From assembly GCA_026389635.1 (NCBI GenBank), contig JAPLHM010000254.1:1-6709 (forward strand): DNA of 6,709 nucleotides, written 5' to 3'. Positions within the stretch are counted from its first letter, which is position 1; each line of letters begins with the position of its first letter. Positions 5,727 through 6,709 of this stretch are shown here, piece after piece. Made by a program: the position numbers and the translations under genes. The DNA comes from Chloroflexota bacterium (lineage in GTDB: Bacteria; Chloroflexota; Dehalococcoidia; GIF9; UBA5629). A model generated the notes under the pieces. The model did no database searches. It had not been told where the DNA came from and was given only the letters and a program-made list of their open reading frames with translations.

Positions 5727-6709
5727 ACTCTCTCCAAGATTGTTGCTGCTCCCTGCCCCATCCCCACGCACATCGTTGCCAGACCGTATCTCGCCTTGCG
5801 GCGCGCCATCTCGTGGGTCAGCGTGGTAAGCAGCCTGGCCCCACTGCACCCCATGGGATGACCCAGGGCAACAGCCCCACCGTTGGGGTTTACCTTTTTC
5901 TCGTCAATATCCAGTTCTCGAATGGCGACCATAGCCACTACAGCGAAGGCTTCGTTTATCTCCGCTACATCTATATCGGCTATAGTCAGACTTGCTCTTT
6001 CTAATGCTTTCTTTGTCGCCTGGACGATGCCAAGACCCATCAGCTTGGGATCGACCCCGGCCACAGCCATGGATAGCACCTTTATCTTGGGCTTCAGGCC
6101 CATTTCTTTTGCTTTCTCCCTCGACGTGAGCATTATCGCCGCTGCGCCATCGCTTGCTGCCGAGGCGGTTGCCACCGTGATGGTGCCGCCTAGCCGGGTA
6201 ATGGGCTCGAGGGCAGCCATGATATCGAGAGAGGTATAAGACCTCGGGTTCTGGTCTCTATCTATCAGCTTCTTGCCGCCGTTTTCTAAAGGTACTTCCA
6301 CCGGGACTATCTCGTCTCTGAACCTGCCCTGTTCTTGAGCAGCTATCGCCTTCTGATGGCTCCTCAGAGCGTACTTTTCTTGCTCCTCCCGGCTTATATT
6401 ATACATCTCCGCCAGGTTCTCCGCAGTCAAGCCCATCGATGAGGAGCTGCGATCGACAAGCCCGAACCGCTTTGGGTTCAAGTCTGCCCCAGCCCCTTCG
6501 GGGAGATGGGTCATACTTTCGATTCCGCCAGCGATAAACACATCGCCATAGCCTGCCATTATTGCCTGAGCAGCGCTATGGACTGCTGTCATGCCGGAAG
6601 CACACTGGCGATTTATAGTCTGAGCAGCTACACCGAAAGGCAAGCCAGCCATAATTGCGATGTACCGGGTGATGTTCATCGCCTGCTCGCCGCTCTGGGT
6701 AGCGCAGCC
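5717..6709 (-). CDS. 3-ketoacyl-CoA thiolase / acetyl-CoA acyltransferase, C-terminal part (5' end outside window)
   Basis: Thiolases cleave 3-ketoacyl-CoA with CoA to acetyl-CoA in beta-oxidation, or run in reverse to condense two acetyl-CoA. The frame is open to the window edge, so the Met at 6679 is internal (the residues before it, GCATQSGEQA, are normal thiolase sequence). Of about 385-395 residues, 330 are visible and about 55 are missing. Landmarks: INRQCASGM with the nucleophilic Cys36 of the visible part, IAGGIESMTHLP, the NEAFAVVAM motif, NPNGGAVALGHPMGCSGAR with catalytic His284, and TMCVGMGQGAATILER with the acid/base Cys314. The CxGxGQG form, rather than CxGGGxG, resembles FadA-type degradative thiolases. 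The protein ends at the usual place plus Val-Gly-Ser. Its TAG stop lies inside the tRNA gene. Substrate chain length cannot be told. Confidence 0.93.

Noticed and set aside
6677..6679. ATG at 6679 as the thiolase start
   Set aside because: The ten residues encoded before it are normal thiolase sequence and the frame stays open to the window edge; about 55 residues would be missing.

Overview
This window reads as an ordinary chromosomal stretch of a moderately high-GC anaerobic-type bacterium, with one small accessory insert. The DapL-type lysine/diaminopimelate pathway, the tight dapF-dapL-hflX order and the protein styles suggest a Chloroflexota bacterium, perhaps a Dehalococcoidia relative. 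That placement is an inference from gene content recalled from memory, not from a database search. A FadA-like thiolase would fit sediment or groundwater lineages with beta-oxidation better than the small-genome dehalogenating Dehalococcoides.

Left block, plus strand (1-4916). The 3' part of dapF (diaminopimelate epimerase) overlaps dapL (LL-diaminopimelate aminotransferase) by 4 bases. hflX (ribosome-associated GTPase) follows 15 bases later, so these three look like one operon. dapL makes LL-DAP and dapF converts it to meso-DAP for lysine and, where present, peptidoglycan. The HflX has an Asn in place of the near-invariant P-loop Lys. After a 71-base gap with a consensus -10 box comes a Xer-family tyrosine recombinase with a full set of catalytic residues. 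It is followed by trxB (thioredoxin reductase), which has a strong Shine-Dalgarno site.

Right block, minus strand (4931-6709). A two-gene module, antitoxin-like then RelE/ParE-like toxin, is driven by a near-consensus promoter (TTGACA, 17 bp, TAAAAT) flanked by GTGGG/CCCAC repeats. Next comes a tRNA with a CAT anticodon, then the C-terminal 330 residues of a 3-ketoacyl-CoA thiolase that runs off the right edge. The thiolase stop codon lies inside the tRNA gene and is formed by tRNA positions U8-A9-G10.

The most noteworthy signals are the same-strand thiolase/tRNA overlap, the HflX P-loop substitution, the poorly characterised toxin-antitoxin pair, two promoters placed so that their transcripts would be leaderless or nearly so, and a dif-like half-site three bases after the recombinase stop. 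I saw no CRISPR array, insertion sequence or clearly novel multi-gene system. No gene-free stretch exceeds 300 bases; the longest, 5518-5651, holds the toxin-antitoxin promoter region and nothing else I can identify.
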